DNA from: Reichenbachiella sp. 5M10
Lineage (GTDB): Bacteria > Bacteroidota > Bacteroidia > Cytophagales > Cyclobacteriaceae
Reading direction: 5' to 3'
NCBI RefSeq assembly: GCF_002742335.1
Contig: NZ_MDGR01000007.1
Coordinates: forward strand, 2,422,501 to 2,486,500
DNA length: 64,000 nt
Shown here: positions 16,419 to 24,147 of the stretch, piece after piece
How the letters are laid out: the number at the start of each line of letters is the position of its first letter
Position numbering within the stretch: the first letter of the stretch is position 1
The notes under the pieces: generated by a model
What the model was told of the DNA's origin: nothing
What the model saw: only the letters and a program-made list of their open reading frames with translations
Databases searched by the model: none
Program-made: the position numbers and the translations under genes

Positions 16419-18143
16419 ATGCAACTAGACAAACTCATGAAGAAAAAAACACTAAACACTGATTTACAAATAATTACGAATATCAATACACACATAAAAA
16501 GACTAAATCAAACTAGACAATTCTTACTCACACTTAGTCTTCTCATGGGTATGATTTGTACAGTCCATTGTCAAAATATTCAAAAAAGCAATACAGATTC
16601 CCTGGCACACCAACTGCTTGACAAGGCTCTTGAACTAAAATTTCAGAACCCCGACAGCTCTACCCTACTCTTCAAGATGAGTCAAAACAAATTCATCCAA
16701 GCCAAAGACACTGTGATGCTCATCAAATGCATCGTAGAGCTCTCAGATTTGTATGCTCACAATGGCAATTTCAGTGCGTCCTACGATGGATACTGGGAAG
16801 CCCTCACACTCGCCGATGCAATAGATAATCAATTGGCCAAAGCGTCTATCGAATCTGGACTAGGGTGGCTCTATATCCTGTACCAACGGGACGAATTGGC
16901 AATCCTCAACTTCAACAAATCCCTGCAAATACGAAAGGAGCACATCCAAAAAACAGGAGAAAGCCCAGAAGGGCTCATCTCGGGATATTACCCTCTGGCA
17001 TCCCTCTATAGAAAACGTGGGCAGTACAACCTCGCCAAAACCTACCTAGACAGCTGTAGTTTCATTAAGGTAAATGATCCTACACAGCCCTTTGGATCCG
17101 CCTTCATCACAGCCGAACTAGGATACATCAACTTTCTAGAGGGCAAACCAGCCGAAGCGCTCAAGCTACTACTGCCGATCAATCAACACCTCAGTAATCA
17201 TCACCATTATTACTTGGTCATGTACCATTACTTCCTCGCGCGGATTTATCAATCACTGCATCAATATGGCAAAGCAGATGAATACTATCTCAGTGCCATT
17301 GCTGCAGGCATCCAACACAAGAGTCACGCAGACTTACTGCCAGACGTCTATGAAACCTACGCAGAGTTCCTCTTCGAAACGGGTGACCCCAGCAAGGCCT
17401 ATGAAATGCTCAAAAAAGCTAAGGAACAAACTGAGCGTCAATTTGGAAGCCGCAGCGAAAACAATAAGTTCCTTTTAGAAATAAAGGATGAATTTCGGTT
17501 AACCAAGGAAAGACAACAACTCCAACTACAGGAACAAAAAATCAAGCAATTCGAACAAGAAGACAAAATATGGCGACTCCAATCCTATATCCTCTATGGC
17601 ACGATTGGTTTTATGATCGTCCTTATATTTCTCACCTATCGTTTCTTCCGGTCCAAGTACAAGGCCAAAAAACGGCTCTTGGATGAAAAGAGATTCTTAG
17701 AAAGACAAAAATCCAGAGAGGTACTAGAAGTCAAAAACAAAGAGCTAACAGCCTCCGCTCTACAAGTCATCCAACGAGAAGAAATGCTAGAAGAGCTCAA
17801 AAAACAACTCAATGAACAGAAAGAAAATCCAGACAAAAACAAACTCAATAAACTAGCCAAAAGCATCACCACTACCACCAGCAACGACTGGAAAGAGTTC
17901 GAGGCTCGCTTCATTTCGGTTAACAAACGTTTTTACAAGACTTTGGACAGAACCTACCCCAATCTCTCACAAGGAGACCGAAAAATCTGTGCACTCATCA
18001 AACTCAACTTCAGCAGTAAAGACATGTCCAAACTCCTCGGGATATCCGTAGAAAGCGTCCATACCACACGGTATCGGCTCAGAAAAAAAATGAACCTAGA
18101 GAGAAGTGAAAACTTAGAGGAATTGATCGCAAACATAGATTAA
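16419..18143 (+). CDS. Membrane-spanning TPR regulator with LuxR-type helix-turn-helix
   Basis: A 574-aa protein. An N-terminal hydrophobic stretch (QFLLTLSLLMGMICTVHC, about 35-53) looks like a signal sequence. Residues about 70-350 are tetratricopeptide repeats and would be periplasmic. One membrane span (ILYGTIGFMIVLIFLTYRFF) lies near 389-408. A charged coiled coil follows, and the C-terminus (about 517-561) is a LuxR/GerE-like HTH (SQGDRKICALIKLNFSSKDM, then GISVESVHTTRYRLRKKM). This architecture could pass a periplasmic signal directly to DNA. It is divergent from the agar operon and is probably its regulator, a role usually played by hybrid two-component or SusR proteins. An alternative start is the ATG at 16437. 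The regulatory target is inferred from position. Confidence 0.75.
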   Translation: MQLDKLMKKKTLNTDLQIITNINTHIKRLNQTRQFLLTLSLLMGMICTVHCQNIQKSNTDSLAHQLLDKALELKFQNPDSSTLLFKMSQNKFIQAKDTVMLIKCIVELSDLYAHNGNFSASYDGYWEALTLADAIDNQLAKASIESGLGWLYILYQRDELAILNFNKSLQIRKEHIQKTGESPEGLISGYYPLASLYRKRGQYNLAKTYLDSCSFIKVNDPTQPFGSAFITAELGYINFLEGKPAEALKLLLPINQHLSNHHHYYLVMYHYFLARIYQSLHQYGKADEYYLSAIAAGIQHKSHADLLPDVYETYAEFLFETGDPSKAYEMLKKAKEQTERQFGSRSENNKFLLEIKDEFRLTKERQQLQLQEQKIKQFEQEDKIWRLQSYILYGTIGFMIVLIFLTYRFFRSKYKAKKRLLDEKRFLERQKSREVLEVKNKELTASALQVIQREEMLEELKKQLNEQKENPDKNKLNKLAKSITTTTSNDWKEFEARFISVNKRFYKTLDRTYPNLSQGDRKICALIKLNFSSKDMSKLLGISVESVHTTRYRLRKKMNLERSENLEELIANID

Positions 18144-18291
18144 CCCCCTTACATCTAAACCTTACAAAACTCGTATTCTCGAAGCAATACCTGATTGCTC
18201 AACAGTACCCTACAAAACCGTCTGGATCCCTCATGCAGACAAAACCCGTGTAATCGACACAGCTCCATATTATTCTTATCGATGGAAAAAC

Positions 18292-18305
18292 ATGACATAA
18301 GTCAT
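18292..18305. promoter_or_regulatory. Crp/Fnr-like palindrome upstream of the yceI-porin pair
   Basis: ATGACATAAGTCAT is a perfect inverted repeat (ATGAC, 4-base centre, GTCAT). Its TGAC-N4-GTCA core is the kind of half-site bound by Crp/Fnr-family regulators. It lies about 207 bp before the yceI start, so the distance is long for a simple activator unless the promoter is just downstream. The site is seen; the factor is inferred. Confidence 0.45.
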
Positions 18306-18373
18306 ATTGAGACAAAGACCACGTCATGGCAAGAATCCAACCCTCCTCCTACCTTAGTCTTATGAAAATCAGA

Positions 18374-18418
18374 AACAACCCCGAGATACTCTAGAGATCT
18401 CGGAGTTGTTCAACAACT
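18374..18418 (+). other. Two overlapping, mutually exclusive hairpins before yceI
   Basis: Arms AACAAC-C-CCGAGAT (18374-18387) and ATCTCGG-A-GTTGTT (18397-18410) form one stem. The same GTTGTT can instead pair with AACAAC just downstream (18404-18410 with 18412-18418, one-base loop). There is no T-run. The first hairpin could end or process the regulator transcript. The spacer 18144-18511 (368 bp) otherwise holds only the palindrome at 18292 and the unassigned yceI promoter. Confidence 0.4.
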
Positions 18419-18511
18419 GACACCTGTCCCTCCCAAACAATGGAATGGACACAATCAGTCTCTGACTTCATACAAACTCTACATACTTCATTCATTCGAA
18501 AACAAACTACT

Positions 18512-19045
18512 ATGAAAATTAGCCTGTTAGTCATTTTGTGCACTAGCCTGTTGGTCGGACAGTCTCAACTCCAGCTAAACACAGACAAAAGCTCCTTAAG
18601 CATCCTAGGCACCTCGTCCGTCCACGACTGGGAGTCCAAGGTCAACACCTATACAGTGACTGGCCAAATAAACGGAAATCAAATCAAGAATCTGAAAGTG
18701 GAAATCATCACCAAATCCATCAAAAGCGGTAAATCCATCATGGATAGTAAGACTTACGATGCACTGTTGGAGGACAAATTTCCCAAGATAATATTCGAAG
18801 CAAACGCCTTGAATATAAACAACCAATCGGTCAACGGGAAAGGCAAGCTCACTTTGGCAGGACAAACCAAAGACATCCAACTGAAAGGAAAAGTAACCAC
18901 CTACGCAAATGGGATTCTGAAAGTAGAAGGCACACACCAACTCGTGATGAGTCAATATGACATCACCCCTCCTACAGCTATGTTTGGATCCCTAGTAACA
19001 GGAGATGAAGTGACCATTAAGTACAATTTAGACTTTACATATTAA
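18512..19045 (+). CDS. YceI-like periplasmic lipocalin-fold protein
   Basis: A 177-aa YceI-family protein. I chose the ATG at 18512 because it opens a signal peptide (MKISLLVILCTSLLVGQSQ). An in-frame ATG 24 codons upstream has no such property. The body shows the family pattern LSILGTSSVHDWESKVN, then KSIMDSKTYDALLEDKFPKI, and ends ITPPTAMFGSLVTGDEV and IKYNLDF. YceI proteins have a lipocalin-like barrel that binds isoprenoid lipids, but their roles vary. The gene is 22 bp before the porin gene, so the two are probably co-transcribed, possibly under the Crp/Fnr-like site. Function beyond the family is unknown. Confidence 0.82.
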   Translation: MKISLLVILCTSLLVGQSQLQLNTDKSSLSILGTSSVHDWESKVNTYTVTGQINGNQIKNLKVEIITKSIKSGKSIMDSKTYDALLEDKFPKIIFEANALNINNQSVNGKGKLTLAGQTKDIQLKGKVTTYANGILKVEGTHQLVMSQYDITPPTAMFGSLVTGDEVTIKYNLDFTY

Positions 19046-19067
19046 CTAACGCTCAACATACAATCAC

Positions 19068-20306
19068 ATGAAATACAACCATTTAAAATCAGTATTCACC
19101 TTGACCTTGCTCATGACAGCAAGCGTGGTGATGGGTCAGAGAGCTGACATTCAGTACTACCGATACAATGACCAAAGAGGAGTCAATGTATTCGAAACCA
19201 GCAAAGAGAACACCGTCCAATACGATGGTATGAAAGTAAGAGTAGGGGGAGATTTCAACCTACAGTTTCAGGGCTTGACACAAACCAACTCTGGGGATTC
19301 TCTGACAGAACTAGCTAGCAATTTCAACCTCCCCAGTGCCAATCTCAACTTGGATGTACAGTTGTATGATGGAATGAGATTGCACATGCGTACTTACCTC
19401 TCTTCACGTCACCACACAGAAGCCTACGTCAAAGGAGGGTACCTACAAATAGACAAACTAGAATTCATCAAGCCTGGGTTCCTCAGTGGCGTCATGCAGT
19501 ACATGACCCTCAAAGTAGGTATGGATGACATCAACTACGGTGACACACACTTTAGACGCTCTGACAATGCCAACACCATCTACAACCCCTTTGTAGGAAA
19601 CTACATCATGGATGCATTTACCACTGAGCCATTTGCTGAAGTGACAGTACAGCATTCTGGTTTCATCGGTGTACTGGGTATGACCAACGGACGTCTCAAC
19701 CAGTCTCCTACTCCTGGCGATGATGGGGTAGCACTCTATGGCAAGCTTGGCTATGACAACTACGTGAGCGATGACCTTCGTCTGAGATTGACAGGCTCTC
19801 TATACCACAGTACAGACAAAGGTACGCGTGACTATCTATACGGTGGAGACCGTGCAGGTGCCAATTATTTCAATGTCCTTGATGGTAGTGATTTCGCGGG
19901 ACGAGTCAACCCAGGCTTTGCCTATCAAACCGCCGTACAGATCAACCCATTCGTCAAGTACAAAGGCTTGGAATTCTTCGGAGTACTAGAATTCTCTAGC
20001 AATGGCAATAGCGACGTGGGTGGCAGCTACAACCAAGTCGGTGCTGAGGCGCTCTATCGATTCGGAACCAGCGAGCAGTTCTACGCAGGTGGTCGATACA
20101 ACAGCGTACAAGGCACGAAAAACGACGCTGCAGATGACGAACAAATCACACGATTCAACATCGGTGGCGGATGGTTCTTGACCCAAAATGTCATGACCAA
20201 ACTAGAGTACGTCAACCAGCAGTACAGTGGTGAGGCCTACGACGGCACCCTATACCAAGGTGCAGAATTCAAAGGTTTTATGCTCGAAGCGACCATTGCC
20301 TTCTAA
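19068..20306 (+). CDS. Outer-membrane porin-like beta-barrel protein
   Basis: A 412-aa protein with signal peptide (cleavage at VMGQRAD) and regular alternating beta strands rich in Tyr, Gly and Asn up to the final LEATIAF. The C-terminal Phe and the pattern of short turns and long loops match an outer-membrane barrel. No plug domain or TonB box is present, so passive transport is likely. It follows yceI by 22 bp and ends about 115 bp before a strong hairpin terminator. The substrate is unknown. Porins of this kind in the phylum are usually left as hypothetical proteins. Confidence 0.68.
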   Translation: MKYNHLKSVFTLTLLMTASVVMGQRADIQYYRYNDQRGVNVFETSKENTVQYDGMKVRVGGDFNLQFQGLTQTNSGDSLTELASNFNLPSANLNLDVQLYDGMRLHMRTYLSSRHHTEAYVKGGYLQIDKLEFIKPGFLSGVMQYMTLKVGMDDINYGDTHFRRSDNANTIYNPFVGNYIMDAFTTEPFAEVTVQHSGFIGVLGMTNGRLNQSPTPGDDGVALYGKLGYDNYVSDDLRLRLTGSLYHSTDKGTRDYLYGGDRAGANYFNVLDGSDFAGRVNPGFAYQTAVQINPFVKYKGLEFFGVLEFSSNGNSDVGGSYNQVGAEALYRFGTSEQFYAGGRYNSVQGTKNDAADDEQITRFNIGGGWFLTQNVMTKLEYVNQQYSGEAYDGTLYQGAEFKGFMLEATIAF

Positions 20307-20420
20307 GCCAGCTAAACAACTACAGCCACAGGTTTATTGGAGAATGAGCTTCTCCACGGAACCGAACGAAAGCTCAGATCTCTGTTGAATCCAACCCTAA
20401 CGAATAAATAATGCGACTAC

Positions 20421-20452
20421 AAAGGCTGTTTCCATTTGGAGCAGCCTTTTTA
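20421..20452. terminator. Bidirectional terminator between the porin and yceI-like genes
   Basis: Arms AAAGGCTG and CAGCCTTT with an inner CCA/TGG pairing give a stable hairpin with A-run before and T-run after. It sits between convergent genes; the stop codon of the minus-strand gene (20450-20452) lies at the edge of the hairpin. Confidence 0.8.
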
Positions 20453-21076
20453 TGGAATAGGGATTGCATTCATGTGGATCTCAAACTCCACAACAATCTC
20501 GTCTGCTACCTTGATCGTACCTAAAAACTTCGTCGGAGGTTCGATCCCAAAATCTGACATTTTCATCAACTGACTTCCTCTAAACACCAAATCATGTGCA
20601 GATTGATTGATCACAGTACCGTGATACACACGATAATCTCTGATGACTCCCGCCAGTTCGATTGACACATCGGCAGACACATTGAGCCTGGCTATCTCAG
20701 TCGTGTTTTGAGCCAGTAGCAAATTATGGATTTGCAATTGCAAAAAAGGGTACTCCTCAGCTTGGAGTAATTCACGAAAATCGGCATTCATCACCTCCAT
20801 CCCACAATCAAAATCACTGATGCGGTATCTCAACAATAGCCCTTCGAAACGCAACTGATACGAAGACCACTGACTCTCCACTCGCATTCCTTCCCTAAGC
20901 CCTTCCTTGTGCAGCGTACATTCAAACTCATTGACATTGGTCTTGCCCAATACGCTGATTGTACTCGACTTTATTTTGACCGTATGGCTTTTGTTTTGAC
21001 CATAGAGCATGGGAGTCATGCCAAGCAACATACACATCAAAAAAGCGAAAAAAGAAAAACGTAAAAGCTGATCCAT
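20450..21076 (-). CDS. Divergent YceI-like periplasmic protein
   Basis: A 208-aa protein with signal peptide (cleavage at LYGQNK). It has the outline of the YceI fold: ISVLGKTNVNEFECTLH at the front and MSDFGIEPPTKFLGTIKVAD with a final VVEFEIHM strand. These align by eye with the YceI-like protein at 18512-19045 (for example IEPPTKFLG against ITPPTAMFG), so the two are diverged paralogues. It has an extra pair of Cys residues (ECTLHK and DFDCGM). It is convergent with the porin gene and is probably monocistronic. The ligand is unknown. Confidence 0.7.
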   Translation of the reverse strand: MDQLLRFSFFAFLMCMLLGMTPMLYGQNKSHTVKIKSSTISVLGKTNVNEFECTLHKEGLREGMRVESQWSSYQLRFEGLLLRYRISDFDCGMEVMNADFRELLQAEEYPFLQLQIHNLLLAQNTTEIARLNVSADVSIELAGVIRDYRVYHGTVINQSAHDLVFRGSQLMKMSDFGIEPPTKFLGTIKVADEIVVEFEIHMNAIPIP

Positions 21077-21204
21077 TGAGATAAATATACGTGCTACGAA
21101 ACTATATCATTCTCTGCGAATGCAGAAATATAAACCTCTACAACACACAGAGTGTCCCTCATGACATACCACTCCAAGTACTTCTTAGCTCTTGGCTCGA
21201 AACC

Positions 21205-22341
21205 CTAGTACTTCGCCATCTCAGGGTCAATCTGCTCAGCCCACGACAAGATACCTCCTCGTAGGTTGTAGAGATTACCATAGCCTTTGGCCTTGAGTGT
21301 ACGCAAGACACCCGCACTGCGATTGCCACTACGACAGTAGAGCACTACGTCCTCGTCCTTTTGGATTTGATCCAGTTGAGCCTCGATCTGGTTTTGTGGG
21401 ATCAACGTGCCGCCGATATTGGCGATATCAAACTCATACGGCTCACGCACATCGATGAGTTGAAATGCCTTGTCCGTGTCTTTCCATTCCTTGAGCTGTA
21501 CTGCTGTAATCTCACGCACGGGTTCTTCTTGCTCCTCGTGTCCTGAACCACAGAAGAACTCATAGTCGATCAGTTCCGTCACGGGAGCAGTATTCGGGTT
21601 TTTCCGGATCTTCATCGTCCGCGTCTCAAAAGACAACGTGTCGAACAAAAACAAACGCCCGCTAAGCGGCTCCCCTATTCCCGTGATCACTTTGATTACT
21701 TCATTGGCCTGCATGGTACCAATCATCCCTGGCAAGACACCCATCACACCGCCTTCGGCACAGCTCGGCACAAGCCCCGGAGGAGGAGGTGAAGGAAAGA
21801 GGTCTCGGTAGTGTGGTCCCCGCACACCGGTTTTGTCCACATAGTTGAACACTGACAGTTGTCCTTCGAAGCGAAAGATCGAAGCATAAACGTTCACTTT
21901 GTCAAGAATCACGCAAGCGTCGTTGACCAAATACCTCGTCGCAAAATTGTCCGTACCGTCTGCGATCACATCATAATCCTTGAATATCTCCAGTGCATTG
22001 TCAGAGGTCAATGCCGTATCATGTACAGTAAATTCGATGAAGGGATTGAGTTTCTCAAGCCGTGTCTTAGCAGTGGCTGCTTTGGACTGCCCTACATCCT
22101 CGACCGTAAACAACACCTGACGTTGTAGATTCGAATCATCCACCACATCAAAGTCCACGATCCCGATGTGCCCTACTCCCGCAGCAGCTAAATACAACAA
22201 CACTGGACTACCCAAGCCACCACTGCCCACGACGAGCACCTTAGCCTCTTTGAGTTTGCGCTGTCCCTCGATGTTGAACTCCGGGATGATCAGATGGCGA
22301 CTGTATCGCTCTAGTTCCGCTTTCGAAAATGTAGTCGACAT
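21205..22341 (-). CDS. moeZ: MoeZ-type sulfur-carrier adenylyltransferase/sulfurtransferase with C-terminal rhodanese domain
   Basis: A 378-aa E1-like enzyme. Residues about 1-265 form the adenylation domain: GSGGLGSPV nucleotide loop, DDSNLQRQ, and DGTDNFATR. Residues about 280-375 are a rhodanese domain with the active loop CRSGNRS (Cys336). The two CxxC zinc pairs of E. coli MoeB are missing: GPHYRDLFP replaces the first and TELIDYEFFCG the second. This is the MoeZ form known from mycobacteria. It activates the C-terminal glycine of a sulfur carrier as acyl-AMP and converts it to a thiocarboxylate. It is encoded 2 bp after the CysO-type carrier in the cysteine operon, so that carrier is the likely partner. 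Confidence 0.9.
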   Translation of the reverse strand: MSTTFSKAELERYSRHLIIPEFNIEGQRKLKEAKVLVVGSGGLGSPVLLYLAAAGVGHIGIVDFDVVDDSNLQRQVLFTVEDVGQSKAATAKTRLEKLNPFIEFTVHDTALTSDNALEIFKDYDVIADGTDNFATRYLVNDACVILDKVNVYASIFRFEGQLSVFNYVDKTGVRGPHYRDLFPSPPPPGLVPSCAEGGVMGVLPGMIGTMQANEVIKVITGIGEPLSGRLFLFDTLSFETRTMKIRKNPNTAPVTELIDYEFFCGSGHEEQEEPVREITAVQLKEWKDTDKAFQLIDVREPYEFDIANIGGTLIPQNQIEAQLDQIQKDEDVVLYCRSGNRSAGVLRTLKAKGYGNLYNLRGGILSWAEQIDPEMAKY

Positions 22342-22343
22342 AT

Positions 22344-22622
22344 CTAGTTTGCTCCTCCTGCTATGGCTGGAATGATGCTGATTACCGTATCTGCCTCGAT
22401 GGCCGTCTTTTCATTGTCCAGTGACTCGATATCGTCTTCTCCTTTGTAGATTCTGATGAAACGCTTGATTTGTCCCTGTGCATCAAATATTTGCTTCTTC
22501 AAATCCGGAAACTGTGTCACCAGATCCTCAATCGCAGACAGGATGTTGTCTCCTGCCACGGCGATAGTCGCCTGATTGTCTGCAAATTTCCTTAGGGGTG
22601 TCGGTATGATTATTTCTGCCAT
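22344..22622 (-). CDS. cysO: CysO-type ubiquitin-like sulfur carrier with blocked C-terminus
   Basis: A 92-aa beta-grasp protein. The ATG at 22622 is chosen because MAEIIIPTPLRKFADNQ matches the start of CysO (SIPTILRPHT in M. tuberculosis); upstream codons overlap the protease gene. The middle (KRFIRIYKGEDDIESLD) and end (ISIIPAIAGGAN) also match. CysO ends directly in Gly-Gly, but here two residues, Ala-Asn, follow. The carrier therefore cannot be activated until they are removed, presumably by the JAMM protease encoded next to it. After activation it donates sulfide to cysteine synthase. The gene lies 4 bp after the protease and 2 bp before moeZ. Confidence 0.9.
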   Translation of the reverse strand: MAEIIIPTPLRKFADNQATIAVAGDNILSAIEDLVTQFPDLKKQIFDAQGQIKRFIRIYKGEDDIESLDNEKTAIEADTVISIIPAIAGGAN

Positions 22623-22626
22623 GTTG

Positions 22627-23052
22627 TTATTCGTTCGTAATGATTTCCTCCTCAAACTCGTTTTGCTCATTGAGCTGCCAAGACCGTGTGTTTTGAACCG
22701 CGGTCTCCGAGACAGAGGCGATGATGTATGAAAAGAAAGGCAAAGCCTGCGCCCGATCATGCACCGAAGGCTCAGCAGGGTGCTTGGGGTGTGAGTGATA
22801 CACTCCCAGCAATTCCTGCTTGCTTTCAATAGCATATTTTTCGGCAGCCATGTAGTCCTTTGGATCTACTTCAAACCTTCTTCGTTGATCCCCCACTTTG
22901 GAATTCTCCAATGGGGTGTATTCTGTCACTTTTTTGGCTTCACCAGCCGACTCTCCAAAGAAAAAGCCTACGCATTCGTTGGGAAAATCTGCCAGGGCAT
23001 GCCTGTGCATAGAAGCCAATATTTCGTGATCGACTATGACTTTTTTACTCAT
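22627..23052 (-). CDS. mec: JAMM/MPN+ metalloprotease of the CysO system (Mec-like)
   Basis: A 141-aa zinc protease of the JAMM family. The motif is complete: Glu26 (NECVGFFFGE) and HSHPKHPAEPSVHD with His86, His88, Ser96 and Asp99. In mycobacteria the homologue Mec releases cysteine from the CysO-Cys adduct. In Pseudomonas QbsD and Wolinella HcyD the related protease trims residues beyond the Gly-Gly of the carrier. Here the partner carrier ends GGAN, so this enzyme may do both jobs. The start codon overlaps the cysM stop, indicating translational coupling. Confidence 0.9.
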   Translation of the reverse strand: MSKKVIVDHEILASMHRHALADFPNECVGFFFGESAGEAKKVTEYTPLENSKVGDQRRRFEVDPKDYMAAEKYAIESKQELLGVYHSHPKHPAEPSVHDRAQALPFFSYIIASVSETAVQNTRSWQLNEQNEFEEEIITNE

Positions 23053-23981
23053 CAGAATAGTGATTTGATGATTTCGCTGTATTTCTCCGCATTGTCAGGG
23101 AAAAGTGTCACGATGACTCCCTCCTCGATCTCATTGGCTAGATCGATCGCCCCTTTGAGGTTCGCTGCAGAAGATGGACTCAGTAGAACCCCCTCCTTTT
23201 TAGCCGTCTCTTTGAGCATATCATAAGCATCATAGGTATCCACGTGCTTGATTGCATCGACCAGTGAAGTATCATAAATACCCGGCACCTTGGCCGTCTC
23301 CATGTCCTTCCATCCCTCCAATCCGTGCAATGCACCATCCGGTTGCAATCCGATCGTTTGGATGCTAGGGTCTCGTTCCTTGAGGTACTTGCTGATCCCA
23401 GTAAACGAGCCCGTAGTACCGAGTCCTGTCATGAAGTGCGTGATGCTATCTCCCAACTCCTCAAATATCTCAGGTCCTGTCCCTTCGTAGTGGGCTTTCC
23501 AGTTGTTCTCGTTGTTGTATTGATTGGCGAGAAAGTACTTGTCCGGCTCGTTATTGTACATCTCGTGCGCCTTGGCCTCCGACTCATCGGACGAACCAAA
23601 CTTCGATGTATAGACGATGTTGACACCTAAGCCTTTGAGCAACTTCTTGCGTTCCCATGATGCATTCTCAGGGAGGCAAATCGTCACAGGAATCCCCAGC
23701 CGTGCACATATCGTCGCATATGCCAAGCCCGTGTTCCCACTGGAAGCATCTAGTAGCGTTTTGCCTGTACCGAGTTCACCACTCTCCAGCGCTGCTTTGA
23801 TGATTTGGTAAGCGGGTCTGGTCTTGACACTCCCGCCAAACTGCATCCATTCCATTTTGGCATAGATCTTCACCTTTGGCTTAGGAGACAAATGCTGAAT
23901 TTCGTACAGGGGTGTATTGCCGACATACTTGCCCAGCGTTGTGATACTTTTAAATACTTCTGATTCTTGATTGATCACCAT
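23052..23981 (-). CDS. cysM: CysM-type PLP-dependent cysteine synthase
   Basis: A 309-aa fold-type II PLP enzyme. Lys53 in FGGSVKTRPA is the Schiff-base lysine, SSGNTG is the substrate loop and TGLGTTGSFTG binds the PLP phosphate. Where mycobacterial CysM has an Arg in ALRNMDEG that selects O-phosphoserine, this protein reads GWKDMETA, a conservative Lys, so O-phosphoserine is plausible but unproved. The C-terminus is short (EKYSEIIKSLF). It uses the thiocarboxylated CysO carrier as sulfur donor in the reference system. It is the first gene of the operon and follows a Cys-leader attenuator. Confidence 0.88.
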   Translation of the reverse strand: MVINQESEVFKSITTLGKYVGNTPLYEIQHLSPKPKVKIYAKMEWMQFGGSVKTRPAYQIIKAALESGELGTGKTLLDASSGNTGLAYATICARLGIPVTICLPENASWERKKLLKGLGVNIVYTSKFGSSDESEAKAHEMYNNEPDKYFLANQYNNENNWKAHYEGTGPEIFEELGDSITHFMTGLGTTGSFTGISKYLKERDPSIQTIGLQPDGALHGLEGWKDMETAKVPGIYDTSLVDAIKHVDTYDAYDMLKETAKKEGVLLSPSSAANLKGAIDLANEIEEGVIVTLFPDNAEKYSEIIKSLF

Positions 23982-24000
23982 TGTTTTAGTTTATTTCAAC

Positions 24001-24034
24001 AAAAAAGCCTTTCCTCGAAAGGGAAAGGCTTTTA
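24001..24034 (-). terminator. Intrinsic terminator of a cysteine attenuator, 19 nt before cysM
   Basis: Read on the minus strand, arms AAAAGCCTTTCC and GGAAAGGCTTTT form a perfect 12-bp stem with a 7-base loop, ending in six T. It stands between the Cys-rich leader peptide and the cysM start codon at 23981, so readthrough is needed for the operon to be expressed. The 5' arm plus loop contains CTTTCCC, complementary to GGGAAAG located just after the leader stop codon (24074-24080), which gives an alternative antiterminator stem. Confidence 0.85.
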
Positions 24035-24090
24035 AATATTTTGATCTCTGACGAGCGTTTATTTAAATCGATACTTTCCCACAAATCACA

Positions 24091-24147
24091 TTATGAAACG
24101 CAACAACAGCAATCTGCCATCCTCATCGCTTTCTTGAATGTGTCCAT
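24091..24147 (-). CDS. Cysteine leader peptide (18 aa with Cys-Cys-Cys-Cys)
   Basis: The reading frame from the ATG at 24147 encodes MDTFKKAMRMADCCCCVS followed by TAA at 24091. Four consecutive Cys codons (TGC TGT TGT TGC) lie three codons before the stop. Runs of the regulated amino acid are the hallmark of ribosome-mediated attenuation leaders, and the downstream operon makes cysteine. The leader stop is 110 bp before cysM, with an antiterminator element and a terminator between. Bacteroidota genes rarely carry a strong Shine-Dalgarno, so its absence is not informative. In-frame ATGs at codons 8 and 10 could also serve as starts. The frame stays open upstream to 24312, but that part shows no family resemblance. 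Confidence 0.75.
   Translation of the reverse strand: MDTFKKAMRMADCCCCVS

Noticed and set aside
22623-22835. N-terminal extension of the CysO-like protein
   Set aside because: It would be read through the JAMM protease gene in another frame and has no CysO-like sequence; the ATG at 22622 fits the family.
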